Shown here one piece after another: positions 43,994-55,526 of a stretch of DNA of 64,000 nucleotides. The stretch covers positions 38,797,664 to 38,861,663 of the forward strand of contig OZ005649.1 in the NCBI GenBank assembly GCA_963930645.1, written 5' to 3'. A program made the position numbers and the translations under genes. The notes below the pieces were generated by a model. It saw only the letters and a list, made by a program, of their open reading frames with translations. It did not search any database and was not told the origin of the DNA. Position 1 is the first letter of the stretch. Every line of letters starts with the position of its first letter. The DNA comes from Salticus scenicus. Lineage: Eukaryota > Arthropoda > Arachnida > Araneae > Salticidae.

Positions 43994-45830
43994 TATATTC
44001 AAAGTATTTCTAGATTTAAAATGACGCGTGCAAAGATTGTAAAGATGCAACTTTTAAGATACATTTTTCTATAAAAAGATCTCATCAGATCAGACAAATG
44101 TCCTCATTTTTCTGATTAAATCATTGAATTAAGTCCGCGTGCTTAAATATCGCCGATAAATATTATTTTTTATCCTCGCGTATTTTATTAAATATCTCAC
44201 TGTCGTATCGTTTTGACAAAATGTAATCGTAATTGGTCCACGTTAGAGAAATATTATATAGATAGGCAAGAGGGTATCATCAAAGCAGCAACCACGCGCT
44301 TGTATCTACTGATAGAATTTAAAGTGACTTCTGAAATTGATTTCCTCTGAAATGTTGTTAGTTAAATTTTGGAGTAGTGCTGTTATCTACCGAACAAAAA
44401 AGGAACAAAATGTTAAAAATAGATTAAAACAAGGAAAAAGTAGTGAAAAACTGTTGCATAAAAATATTAAATGTTTGGTTTCAGGGCAAAATCAAAATAC
44501 ATTAAAGCCTTAATGAAAAACTTGGGGCACACATACACACCACATTAAAGAATCATTGTTTAAAAATCAAAATTTAAGTCTTATAAATGTTCATTATTAG
44601 TGACTAGTATATAACTCCGTCAAAAATGACGTAATGTGAAACCAGTTAAGGTATCAACGAATACTTTGCCTAGCTTCGCTGGACACTATATTTAAAGGGG
44701 ACTAATGTGCAAGTTGCACCTGCCGGGACTAATATGCAAGTTGTACCTGACGGGACTAATGTGCAAATTGCACCAAACGAACGAACTATTTCTTTTAACG
44801 AAAATACTTACTAACCCTGGACAATAGGTCTAATATAACGTATCATATTATATATCGTAATATAACTCAGTACTTATTTCGCTTCCTTCTTTGACTCACT
44901 TTAATAAGTATTTTTTATATGCATGAGCAAATTTAATATTTTTTAATTTTTAATTTTTCGCGTGAAAACATTATTTCATCTTATGCCCCCCCCCCCCCCC
45001 CAATATATATATATATATATAACAATAACTGGTAAATTTTTTTGGCAACAATAATTTAATTGTCCAGTTTTGAAATTATTTTTATATTTTAATTAATTCT
45101 AAAGTATCTAATCAAAACTTCGTTACAAATAAGGTACCAAATGAAAGGTACCATATTTGTAACGAAGTAACCTTAGGTACCTTATTTATAACCTTATTTA
45201 TTTTAACTAATTTGATAAATGTGACGTCACAATCAACTGTTTGTTTATATCAGAACTATTTATTTATATCAATATATAAACAAACAGTTTATATATTGAT
45301 ATAAACAAACAATACACAATAATTACAAATATTGATATAAACAAACAATACACAATAATTACAAATATTGATATAAACAAACAATACACAATACAAATCA
45401 TTTAATCTCAATATACACAATATAACATCACAATCAATTGTTTGTTTATATCAATTTCTTGCAATCATTATCATGATTGCAAGAAAATGATGCAATAACT
45501 ATTAGTCCATAATTTTTATGATTGAACTTTATATTTCATTTTAATTTTATCCTCCATGGGTATTTTAGAATTCCAATGCTAGTTATAAACTTTCGTTGAA
45601 ATCTTTGTACATCTTGAGATTAAGGGAAAAGTGCAAGCACAAAAAATTTTCAGTTTTGAAAGATCTTTCTAATGATGCAACATTTATGCAGATTAATTAA
45701 AAAAATAAATAAATAAATAAAAATACATAGCATTTCTGAGGGAAAAAAAAAAGGCAACCAAAAGTCTCTGTTTTGAAGCGGTCTAACCGGAATTGTTCCT
45801 GACAGAAGATGGTCATTATTATTATTAATA
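43994..45830. repeat. intergenic region with local palindromes and a minisatellite
   Basis: Apart from the repeat at 44690-44985 there is a palindrome at 45118-45168 (CTTCGTTACAAATA...AAGGTACC and complement). There are also two to three units of about 45 bp at 45280-45400 (ATTGATATAAACAAACAATA) with an inverted partner near 45225-45255 and 45435. No gene is recognised. Confidence 0.6.
44690..44985 (-). repeat. dispersed repeat, right member of an inverted pair, with 27-bp minisatellite
   Basis: Reverse-orientation copy of 35440-35795, here with about three 27-bp units (GGGACTAATGTGCAAGTTG on the plus strand). A poly-C run at about 44985-45001 follows the shared part. Confidence 0.75.
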
Positions 45831-46083
45831 CTAGCTGACCCGGCAGACTTCGTACTGCCTCAATCGATAAATAAAAGACCTAAACTTTTGTATAAATTAA
45901 TTTCAAAACAAACAAAACGTATTGAATAAAAAAGCATTTTTTTAATGAAGCATGAAGTTTTATTATTATTTTCGACACATCATGTTGCTTACTTAAAAAA
46001 ACAGAGTTTTCCTGAAATACTGGCTATTTATAAGGTTTAATTTTTTATTAACAGACACACACTGTTATGATACAGTTTGTTAA

Positions 46084-49000
46084 TCAATTTAAAGCTTTCT
46101 CATAAACTATATTTTTTGTTTTGTTTTGTGGTGCGTAAATAAACAAAGAAGACGGTTTTCCGACGCGCGAACACGCGACGTATAATTGTCCATGCGCGAA
46201 ACAGGGAAACTCGAAGTTGATTCCGCAAACTTCTAAAGACTGTCCTTGCGATTTATTTATTGTCATCGCAAAGGCCAGACGTACTGGAAATTGTAAGCGT
46301 TTAAAATCGAATGGTAAATCCGTTGGAATCATCGGTATTCGCGGGATCAAGACATCCTCTCCTTTGTATTTTCCTTTTATGATTGTTGCCTCAATGACGT
46401 TATTCATCAGCTTTTTCACAGCCAGTCTTGTTCCATTGCATAGTCGAGGTTGATTAATGTTACGCAGCATGATGACAACTGATCCTACTTTTAACTGCAA
46501 ATTGTGAGGTGGTAATCCAGGCAATTCCAGTGAATTTAAAAACTCCGTGGGATAGTTGACTACGTCATCCTGGTTCATAACGGTGTCGACTGATTTGAAG
46601 GAAACCAACTGTCCTGGAAGAAAATTCTGAATGGTCGCATTGAGATCCTCGACATCTTTATTTTTCGCTGCCAATATTGCTCGTTCACCCAGCCAATTAT
46701 GGTTATTGAACTTTTGCGCTATATCTGGGAAAACACGCTGAATAAGCTCCTCTTTTGAATCTGTGATGTGACAGAAATCTGTGGGCAATGTGATGAATCC
46801 GGTCGAGGTGTCCATTGCAACTTTATTATTTCCAATATCTAACAACTGCTTCGCAAACACATTTGCAGTTTCATCATGTTGCAAAAATACTCGCATGTTA
46901 GTTGTTAATTGGAGTGTCTTTACGTACTGCCACAAATTAGATGATTTTAGGCATGCATTTAGTTCATCAGCAACAGTTGATCGGGGAATAACTGGAAGAG
47001 TCTGACGAAAATCACCTGACAACAGAATCATGGCCCCACCAAAAATATTTTGGTTGTCACGAAGATCTCTCAATGTTCTGTCCAGCGCCTCCAGTGACCT
47101 CTTATGGGCCATTGTGCATTCATCCCAAACAATTAATTTGCATACCTGTAGGATCTTGGCCATTGCGCTATTTTTGGCGATGTTGCAAATTGGTGTTTCG
47201 GTGATTTGCATGTTTAATGGTAATTTCACGGCAGAATGCGCAGTTCGTCCGCCTTCTAGCTGAGTCGCAGCTATTCCAGATGAAGCCAACGCTAGAGCAA
47301 CATCATTTCGCGATCTGATCCTCGCCAAAAGCAATGAAATTAAGAACGTTTTTCCGGTTCCTCCGGGAGCATCAAGGAAATAAATTCCACCAGATCCACT
47401 GTTCACAGCTTCTATCAAAGTGTCGTACGCAATTCTTTGTTGTTGATTTAATTGTGGAACATTTGTACGAACTGTTTCGGCCAATGCTTCAATGTCGTAC
47501 TGTTGTTCCCTTTGTAACTCGTGGTTTAATGCATCGTGCATATGACGATTGGTTGCTGTCATTCCCAAACACGACAATACTTTATTTGCTATCAATAAAC
47601 ACATATCTTCTATCATGATCAATGTCTCATTGTAAATTTCTTCAGTCATTTGTAGTGTAGGATTCAAAGTTTCACGGCGAACACGATGCAAAACATCCTC
47701 AGACATGTCATCTCTATACTTAACCCACAAATCTTTTGGATTCGAGGGGAAACATATCGATATGATAATCGCAAACAATGTACGAATTTGATGCGGCGAT
47801 GAAGATATTACGGAATCCTTGAGCGTATCATCCCAGCGCGAATCGTTCTCAAGTAAATGTAATAGTTGGCATGTCTCACGGTAAGTCGCACACAGCGTCC
47901 ATTAACTGTTCTCAGTTGTTTGAACGATGTCGGACCACGAACATTCACCAACAACAATCGCAAATAATAACATTCATCGTTATTTGGATGTACTGTGTAG
48001 ATGCGACCCAGATCGTCTGAAGCAAATACATTTGGATGTCCTTCAACTGGTGTTCCTTGTTTTCGACGCTGAAACGATTTCGATGATGCATTCCATATGT
48101 AATAGCGTGGCATGTCAGCATACAGCAAAGTGCGAGCAAAATCATCAGTTTGACAGACTGTGAAGAAACTTGTTAATGTTGTCGATGGTGGACGTGCCGC
48201 TCTGTCTGCCGCGTTCGATTCATTAAAATAAACTCGTTGACCATTTTCTAAATGGACCGCCAAATGGACTACTGTAGGGTATCTTTCATGGATCGCAAAT
48301 GAAAATATACGCCAAATTGCTTCGTTGCTACTTACATAGCGCCCCATCTGGTACTGTGATATTTCATCATTTGCATTGGTTACAGCGAAGACAGCCATAT
48401 CGCTGCCATTGTTAACATATTTACATATGTACTTTATCGACTTTACAGAGTTACAATATTCCACATTGATGTGAGTCTCAAAAGCTTTGGACAATATTGG
48501 CGAGTATGGCACAATCCAACGATTGTCTACATCAGCATTTTGTCCTCTTACCTTCACAACTACCGATTGCCCATTGTCCGCAACTGATCGCCGACGATAC
48601 AATGGGTATCCATCATTTCCCGTTATGGTTTCAGCAAGCAGGTCTCTTGGGTATCGCTTGGAACACTTGCCGTCGACCATACAGGGTGAATTGTAGTTGA
48701 AAAGTCCGCAAGGTCCATGTATCATGTGTTTGGTAACTACTGCATGCAATTTTGGGTCAACTGTTTCATCTGGAATTTCAGCTGAAATTATGGAATCAAT
48801 CTCATCTGGCCTTATTTTGTCCACTAACCAGAGTAAAATGTGCGCATGTGGCAATCCACGCTTTTGCCATTCTACAGAGTACATCCAACAACGGACTCGG
48901 CCATACACACAATGCTTTATTAAGAAATTCATCAGAGATTTTAATTTTTGTTTAAAAACTCTGGCAATTATGTCATGTCTAACAACTGGTGTTTGGCTAT

Positions 49001-49408
49001 GTAGCAATTCCCTCTTGATTTCGGACCAATTTGGGTTACATGTGAATGTAACAAATAAGTCTGGGCGGCCATAATGCCTAACATATGACATAGCATTCTG
49101 AGCATATTCGTGCATGTGGCGTGGGCTTCCTATATAAGTGGTTGGCAAAATTGTCATTCTTCCTACATTATTCACATTGCCATCGGCATTTATAGCATCG
49201 CGGAGATGAATGTATTCCTCTGATCGTAGCTGTCGTTGGTTCAAACGGATGTATGTTAATCGTTCAGTCTCAATTTTGACATACATGTCAACTGCAAACT
49301 GATGAAAAAGTCGTTGACACATCAAAATATGATTTATTTCACCTTGACGGATCATGAGTCTGTATGAATAGAAATTCATAGCACTAACTTTTTTGTTGGT
49401 TTCAGCAC
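46084..49408 (-). pseudogene. Helitron Rep/helicase, exon 3 (HUH Rep and PIF1 helicase) with one frameshift
   Basis: The exon begins after a TTGCAG acceptor with AETNKKVSAMNFYSYRLM. The Rep part holds the HUH nuclease motif (GLPHAHILLWLV) and the double-Tyr region YICKYVNNGSD. A single-base frameshift near 47896, in GGACGCTGTGTGCG, moves the reading from one frame (open to 47808) to the next (open from above 47778); after it the text continues CATYRETCQLL and ENDSRWDDTLKD. The helicase part has Walker A DAPGGTGKT, Walker B IVWDEC, GDFRQTLPVI and the C-terminal QLYVACSRVG. The product would nick, unwind and rejoin DNA in the nucleus. Aside from the frameshift all motifs are intact, so the copy is young. 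Confidence 0.9.
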
Positions 49409-49485
49409 CTGCAATCAAAAATGATAAATGTTACTTAGATGAATTGAATTTAAAAATATTATTTAATCCTGCTCAATTTATTTAC

Positions 49486-49981
49486 GTGTTACTTGATTTA
49501 CCATTTTGATATTAAAATGGTATCCATCTTCCCCCTGCCAGAAGATCAAAGGATATTGTAATCCATCATAGCTCCTGTGTGTTTCAGATACACGTTTTAA
49601 ATCACTATTCCGACGATGAAGCACAATATCTCTAGATTGTAAATTTTCTCCCACAATGACAACAGCCACTTCATCAATGGTAGGTGAATTAAACCTCCTT
49701 GTGTGTTCACCGGCAGGTGTTTTGTCAGCTCGAATGATAATATTATGGCTATCAGATGGCATCCGATCCAATGCTATTTTGAACATGTTTACTAAATTGT
49801 TATTCTGAGGAAGAAACATTTGTAATTCTTGGACAATGGTTCTCTTCACTGTTGGATTGTGAGCACAACGATTATCAACTTCCGCATCTGAATTGCCCAT
49901 AAAATAAATTTGTAAAAATTGATGATCTGCATCAGGTAGTGGTAACAGTGCCCCCAGTAAGTGATAAATTTGTCCTTGTAT
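49486..49981 (-). CDS. Helitron Rep/helicase, exon 2
   Basis: The reading starts IQGQIYHLLGALLPLPDADH after a TTACAG acceptor and continues through FMGNSDAEVDNRCAHNP, IIIRADKTPAGEHTRRFN, DIVLHRRNSDLKRVSETH and QYPLIFWQGEDGYHFN. These are conserved Helitron blocks upstream of Rep. The exon ends at NQVT with a GTAAAT donor at 49485. The ATG at 49900 is internal, so the shorter frame starting there misses the first part. Confidence 0.85.
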
Positions 49982-50030
49982 CTGTAATATTTTAAATTTT
50001 GTCCATTAATTATTTCATATATACAGCGTG

Positions 50031-50281
50031 TAACGGAAGGGGGGTATCAACCCTGAAGGAGGTGAATGTGCTCATGAAACTCAACAACTTTCCCCAAAGA
50101 ACATAGGTCGAAATATGAAAAAAAAAATTGGCCCTCCCTTACAAAACTGACTACCAGCTGATTCATTTACTATGGGAGGGCCAAATTTTTTTTTTCATAT
50201 TTCGACCTATGTTCTTTGGGGAAAGTTGTTGAGTTTCATGAGCACATTCACCTCCTTCAGGGTTGATACCCCCTTCCGTTA
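50031..50281. mobile_element. palindromic MITE inside a Helitron intron
   Basis: A 251-bp near-perfect inverted repeat has arms of about 108 bp. The outer ends are TAACGGAAGGGGG and CCCCCTTCCGTTA. A loop of about 35 bp lies at 50141-50175. It occupies most of the inferred Helitron intron 49982-50332. Target duplication is unclear. Confidence 0.75.
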
Positions 50282-50332
50282 TATAATTTAGTACAAACTT
50301 GAATATTATAAAAAAATATTCTGGTATAATAC

Positions 50333-50920
50333 CTTGAAAGTGGGCATGAAATTGTCCTGTATAATATGTGTAGCGCCAAATGATGTCATCTGGAAACAGT
50401 TGTTATATTTCTGAATGTTGGCCAAGAAGTGCTTAGAATCATTTCCAATCCCAGAAACTAAAGAGCGTAAAGGATCTGGTGGTGGGACCAATTGTGGCAA
50501 TTTTACTTTGCCTCCAGCACAACATAATCCAGTAGATTCACCAGTGTATTTTAACGCCTTACAATATTTACAAATTATTTTCATTTCCCCAATTGTTACC
50601 GATTTGTCGGCACAATAATCAATTGCCGGATCACAGTGGAATGCAGCTAGTTCAAGAATCACAGGAGCACTGCGTCTGCAGATTCGCTCAATTTCATTAT
50701 GTCGTGCTCGCTGTTGTTGTGTTTGATGTGCACGAACTCGTTGCATTCTAAGCCTATCCACTTCATTGTCACTCACTAAATAACGCAATTCTGACATAGC
50801 AATACGACTATTTTCTTGATCTGTCTCTCTCTGGTCATCAGTGCGGTTAGCACGTGAGGTAGCTCTTCGCACACTTGATTGACTGCGACGACCTAAGTCA
50901 GGTCGTCTTCTCCTCGGCAT
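50333..50920 (-). CDS. Helitron Rep/helicase, exon 1 (N-terminal region)
   Basis: The minus-strand frame starts with an Arg-rich Met segment and contains the conserved Cys-rich segment CKYCKALKYTGESTG, CCAGGKVKLP and then KHFLANIQKYNNCFQMTSFG and DNFMPTFK, typical of the N-terminal part of arthropod Helitron proteins. The frame would run on to 50306, but a CAAG|GTATTA donor at 50332/50333 joins in phase 0 to IQGQIYHLL at 49981, restoring the expected family sequence. The intron between (49982-50332) contains a palindromic MITE. Confidence 0.85.
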
Positions 50921-51801
50921 CGTAACGTAATTAATCGAAGTGAGAAAATTTCTCGCTCACTTAACAGTAACTTAACAGTAAAGTGTCACTATCACAAAAT
51001 ATCAACAAAAAAAGAGCACACTACTTGGAATGTCACTATCACAAAGGATCACAAAAGTAAAGAAAGTTCTCGCGCACGTAGCGGTAATCGTCACTCACAA
51101 AGATAGAAGGATGCACTCATAGAATATCGTAACCATGATCGTAACACAATATCGTCAATCGTAATACTTTTTTCCGTGTTCTGATTTTTTTATTTATTTT
51201 TTTGGAGTTTACCTTTAAGCCATAAATCTCCGTGTTCTGAAGTGCGACAGAATGATTGACATATTAGTTGGTTGTCAAATCTAATGTCAAATATTATGGT
51301 TGTGTTCAGAAACTTAATTTGTGACAAAAAGCATGAAATAAATAATAATAAATTGAAAAGTGTGAAATAAATAATCTGATACAGTTACAACTGAAGTTAG
51401 CTAAAATACATTTTTTGTCGCGTTCGCGATTCACTTTTGTTTATTTTCGGAACGCGACATTAGATCCTCCAAAGCGCACGCGAAGACTATTTTCATAGAT
51501 ATGATTGAATTTGAACTTTATGCAGCGGTAATAAATTGCAAATTGACTCTTTGACGTTAGGAACACACCTAAACTTTATTGAATAGCAATAAAGTTCAAA
51601 TTGACTCTAGAAAACGTTTGTATGGGAAATAGAAAAGGGCTGTTTTTAGGGTTTTCCCGGAAATTATTCGATTTTTTCTCGCCTTTTAAACCTTCCCTAG
51701 ACCTCCACGAACATTTCAAGACTAAGATAAGATAAATCCGTTCAGCCGTTCTCGAGTTTTAGTGAGACTACCGAACAGCAATTCATTTTTATATATATAG
51801 A
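50921..51801 (-). other. Helitron 5' non-coding region
   Basis: Non-coding leader of the Helitron between its 5' end and the first Met. The first 90 bases (TGAATTGCTGTTCG, CTCGAGAACGGCTGAACGG on the minus strand) are typical of this Helitron group. No promoter element is recognised with certainty. Confidence 0.6.
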
Positions 51802-51889
51802 TTGCCTAAAGAATCTACCATTAATTTGGGGAAAAAAAAATATATAAAGGACATAAAAAGCAAATACTTTTTTACACTTTTTTAAGGTC

Positions 51890-51924
<35 letters not shown>

Positions 51925-53528
51925 CAGTGGTGGACATAATTATAAGACACCTATCTAATTTGACAAATAGTGAAAGAAAATATTCAGAACTTAAAAATGT
52001 TTTATCAAATACGTCAAAAACATAAATTTATTCTGTTATCACACGTAATTGTTTTACAGAAATGATATTTTTATAGAGTTTAATTAAAAAAATAAAAATA
52101 CCATGGACAAAATTATAAGACACCTTAACATTTTAATTAAAACATCTGCTTTTTTTCGTAAATAATGTGCAATATGCAAATTTTCTGCACGCTGTTATGA
52201 CGTCAGCAGTTTACTAAAGCAGACGATAACCGACTACACGCATTTACAAACATGCCACGAGGTACAGAATTAAAAGAAAGTGAAATTCGCGAAATTTGGA
52301 GATTAAATGGAACTGGTGCTTCAATTAATAATATTTCAAAAGTTATTAAACGCTCTAGATGTGCAATTAGAAATGTTTTGAAAAGAGGAATTAATGGATC
52401 GGGGATTAAAAGATCTGGACGTACTCCTTGCTTGTCCTCGAGAAACAGACCCTATGTGCTTTCGCTTGCTACACAGAATAAGATGACGACTACAGGCATT
52501 AAAAATGCTTTGAGACTGAATTATTCAAGGAGAACCATTCGCAGGGTGTTGCATAATGCTTCCTATGTGAAATATAAAAAAATTAAGAAAAAACCACCGC
52601 TTCTAAGCCGGCACAAAATGGAGCGTCTAAACCTTGCTAAACAAACTATGGCCTGGACCTCCAAATGGTACTCTGTGTTATTTTCTGATGAAAAAAAAGT
52701 TTAACCTGGATGGTCCTGACGGATTTCAATATTATTGGCATGATTTACGGAAGTCTCCTCATGTACTAATGAGCCGCCAAATGGGTGGAGGCTCAGTAAT
52801 GGTTTGGGCTGGTTTTTCGGCTCAAGGGAAAACGGATATTGTTTTTGTGTATTCAAGAATGAATTCCGAAAAGTATAAGAACCTTTTTAAAGATCAACTA
52901 GCCATATACGGTGAACTTCTTTGTGGTGAAAACTACACTTTCCACCACGATAACTCGCCGATTCATGCATCACACGAAGCAAAAAAGTGGCTTTCAGAGC
53001 AAAGTATCAATGTTCTTCGTGGCCTTCTCGCTCCTCAGACTTACATCCCATCGAAACCTTGTGGGGGATCTTAGCTCGTGCGGTTTACCGAAATGGGTGG
53101 CAGTTTATATGTGTCGACGATCTAAAGAATGCTATAAAATGGGCTTCGGCAGAACTGTCTTGTGATATTTTGTAAGAATTGATAGACTAGATGATGCCGA
53201 ATCGCATCTTTCGTGTTATAAAAACAATGGCGGCTCCACCAAATATTGAATAACCATGTTAGAGGATTTTCTTTTAGACCATTAGTGTCTGCTAGTTATG
53301 TTGACCACTGTATTTGGAAAAACGGTTGATGTCTTATAATTTTGTCCATCATGTTTTTAAGTTTTTTCATTAAATTGTATGAAAATATCATTATTATAAA
53401 ATAATTATATATGATAACGGAATAAATTTATGTTTTTGACGTATTTGATAAAATATTTTTAAGTTCTGAATCTTTTCTTTCACTATTTGTCAAATTAGAT
53501 AGGTGTCTTATAATTATGTCCACCACTG
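51925..53528 (+). mobile_element. Tc1-like transposon with IR/DR ends
   Basis: A 1604-bp element flanked by TA. The outer ends (CAGTGGTGGACATAATTATA) are inverted over at least 120 bp at each side. An inner direct copy of the core signal, GGACAAAATTATAAGACACC, occurs at 52105-52124 and inverted at about 53328-53347. Two signal copies per end is the IR/DR arrangement. The transposase gene between is frameshifted. Confidence 0.9.
52252..53175 (+). pseudogene. Tc1-like DD34E transposase with two frameshifts
   Basis: The frame from 52252 encodes the helix-turn-helix DNA-binding half (MPRGTELKESEIREIWRL, ISKVIKRSRCAIRNVL, RRTIRRVLHNASYVK) and the first catalytic Asp in LFSDEKK. An extra A in the A-run at about 52690-52698 shifts the reading to FNLDGPDGFQYYWHD, GGGSVMVWAGFSAQGK and the second Asp in HHDNSPIH. 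A single-base loss near 53012 shifts it again to WPSRSSDLHPIETLWG, which supplies the catalytic Glu. With both shifts taken into account 34 residues separate the second Asp and the Glu. The cut-and-paste transposase would bind the inner and outer repeats. This copy is dead, but all motifs remain readable. Confidence 0.9.
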
Positions 53529-53544
53529 TATATTTCGACCTCTG

Positions 53545-53694
53545 CACTGTAAAAAATATGTCCTATTTGCTGCCAGAAATTCTCTGTAATTTGAGAAAAT
53601 ACGCTTAGTTTACGAAAAAAATTGCGTTGTCAAAACGTATTTTCTCAAATTACTGAGAATTTCTGGCAGCAAATCGGCCATATTTTTTACAGTG
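53545..53694. mobile_element. palindromic MITE, CACTGTAAAA family (copy 2)
   Basis: A 150-bp inverted repeat (CACTGTAAAAAATATG...CATATTTTTTACAGTG). Copy A of the duplication has the empty site CCTCTATGTACC at about 4222-4233, showing insertion at TA. Arms share CTGTAATTTGAGAAAAT and a GCTGCCAGAA motif with copy 1 at 25341-25463. Confidence 0.8.
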
Positions 53695-53991
53695 TATGTA
53701 CCAATGGTACACCAGAGTGCCACTTCACTAAATAACCGTTAATTATTATGATGAAATTATATGCATATTTTTTACTGCAAATACTTTTTTTAAAATTAAT
53801 CTTAAATAGCTAAAAAATATTCTTCAAATACAATTTTTACCAGTTTTATAATGCAGTAAAAAAATTTCAAATTTTGTGTTTGGGGGAAAAAAAATCTCAA
53901 TAATACTATATGCGTCAATTTAAAAGATTGAAATAACATAAGAAAATATTATTTTTTTAATTGCACACTGAATGAAAATGGAAGTGCTCAC

Positions 53992-54233
53992 CACTATACT
54001 GATAATCTTTCGAAGATAGACTATAGCAACAACTCCAATCATTATCTTCTTCCAAGCAGCAAGTCATGTAAAAGGGACAAACTCGTCTTCCTCCGGGACA
54101 AGTTTTATGGCGACGGAAAGGTATACCTCGCAGTCTTTGCAGAGGCTTCTTAAAAGATGGTGCATTGCGAAATTCTCCGTTAATTTCATTATTTCTAACA
54201 TCCATACTGCACATATTAATCTTGAGGTCACAC
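53992..54233 (-). CDS. granulin gene B, internal exon
   Basis: A 242-nt minus-strand exon, paralogous to 4526-4767 with the same acceptor, GTGAGC donor, length and phases. It encodes CDLKINMCSMDVRNNEIN, a basic spacer and the first half of a granulin repeat (CPGGRRVCPFYMTCC...WSCC). The spacing of cysteines is kept, while CCP of gene A reads CCY here. Its downstream partner by phase is 32815-32899. The exon encoding the preceding repeat and a signal peptide was not found in the window and probably lies to the right. The product would be a secreted disulfide-rich protein like that of gene A. Confidence 0.78.
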
Positions 54234-54541
54234 CTATAAATATGTAAAATAAAAATTAATTTTATGATTTATTGGAATTAAAGAATAGTACCAAATATAC
54301 TTAAAAAGAAAAAAGAAAGTACCGTTAGTGGATAAGAAAATTAATCATTCAATACTAGCCGCTTTTGGAAACTAGCGAGTTCACGAAACTTGAAATATCT
54401 GACCACATTAAACTCCCTCTCTCTGGTGCCTGCGGTACACTGTACTGGTAATACTAATCTTCAACATCATGTCTGCTCACCGTGCAAATTACCTTCGAAA
54501 ATTCCAAGCTTATCAAACTTCCCCCTGGTGGCGTCTGCATA

Positions 54542-54809
54542 CTATTAAAAATCGTTTCTTTAAAATGAGCTAAATTGTCTCAAAATAGCTCCGAAACAAT
54601 ATATACTTAAATTTGAAAACCCATATACTCATTTTTGAGTACACTGACATGCTCAAAAATAGGGTTGACCTATAAGAATCCCAATATCCCCACGTTTGAC
54701 ATGTCCGTATACTCAAAATTGAGTTCATGGGTTTTCATATTTAAGTATATATTGTTTCTGAGCTATTTTGAGACAATTTAGCTCATTTTTAAGAAACAAT
54801 TTTTAACAG
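54542..54809. mobile_element. 268-bp palindromic MITE with TA target
   Basis: Inverted ends CTATTAAAAATCGTTTCTT and AAGAAACAATTTTTAACAG flanked by TA. Arms share CCCATATACTCA / TGAGTTCATGGG-type sequence and AACAATATATACTTAAAT. The empty site in copy A (GGCGTCTGTAACTCAG, about 5068-5083) confirms insertion. Confidence 0.8.
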
Positions 54810-55230
54810 TATAGCTCACTATCCTCGAATTATAACAGAATTTTCTTCCCCTCGTACAGACGACCTTTGGAAATTCTTATCTTAGCCAGCTCTTGCTCGG
54901 TGGCATTTGAGGCTCCCTTACCTACCCCCCCTAGGTAATTGTGCTCTTTTGAAAATATATGCAATCAATTCGTCACCCCAAAACACCATAGAACATGAAT
55001 TTTAAAGATTATTGTATCTCTATTTTAAACTTTAAAAATATTTTGTCCTTCTCGTGCCTGCCCCCTTCCCTTTAAATTTTAACCATCAAAAGTAAACACA
55101 ATGATTCCTCATTCTAGAAAACCTTGTAACATGAGTTTTCAAAGCCTTAACTAAGGTGACCAGCCATCCTCGATTCCTGAAGACAATCATCGAAAATTGT
55201 TCTCCGTCCCTAAAAAATTTAGAATCCATT

Positions 55231-55526
55231 AGTAAAGTTCCATGACGTCTAGAAGTGGTATTTAGACAGGAAATGAGTGGCAACAACCGAGGAGAAGAGA
55301 ACGGAGTTGGATGGAAGGAGAAAATGGCATGTTTCTAAGCATTCGAGAAGAATTTTCTTATTTGTATTCTAAATGTTTATCTATGTTTTGTGCGGTTTTT
55401 AGTAATGTCTTATTAAATGTTTTCGTCTTTAAGTACGATGTGTTTTATTTCAAAGCCATGAGTGAATTAATTTAATTTTAAATGATGGTGTCTCCAATCA
55501 AGCAGAGACCAGGATCGAATTTTACT
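55231..55526 (+). repeat. 5' LTR of the plus-strand Gmr1 element
   Basis: 296 bp, from AGTAAAGTTCCA to AATTTTACT. It contains a block of about 53 bp (TGACGTCTAGAAG...CCGAGG) that is missing from the 3' LTR; otherwise the two LTRs are nearly identical. Confidence 0.88.

Larger units (their letters stand above)
45831..51801 (-). mobile_element. Helitron, nearly complete autonomous copy
   Basis: On the minus strand the element begins A|TCTATATATATAAAAA at 51801, the widespread arthropod-type Helitron start. It ends with a hairpin (GGCAG...CTGCC), GGGTCAG and CTAG|T at 45831. It encodes the Helitron N-terminal zinc region, HUH Rep and PIF1-family helicase in order. Two introns are inferred and one frameshift is visible. 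Helitrons move by rolling-circle replication and insert between A and T without target duplication, as seen here. Confidence 0.92.

Noticed and set aside
46217..48955. Plus-strand frames opposite the Helitron Rep/helicase
   Set aside because: Antisense shadows of recognised Helitron motifs.
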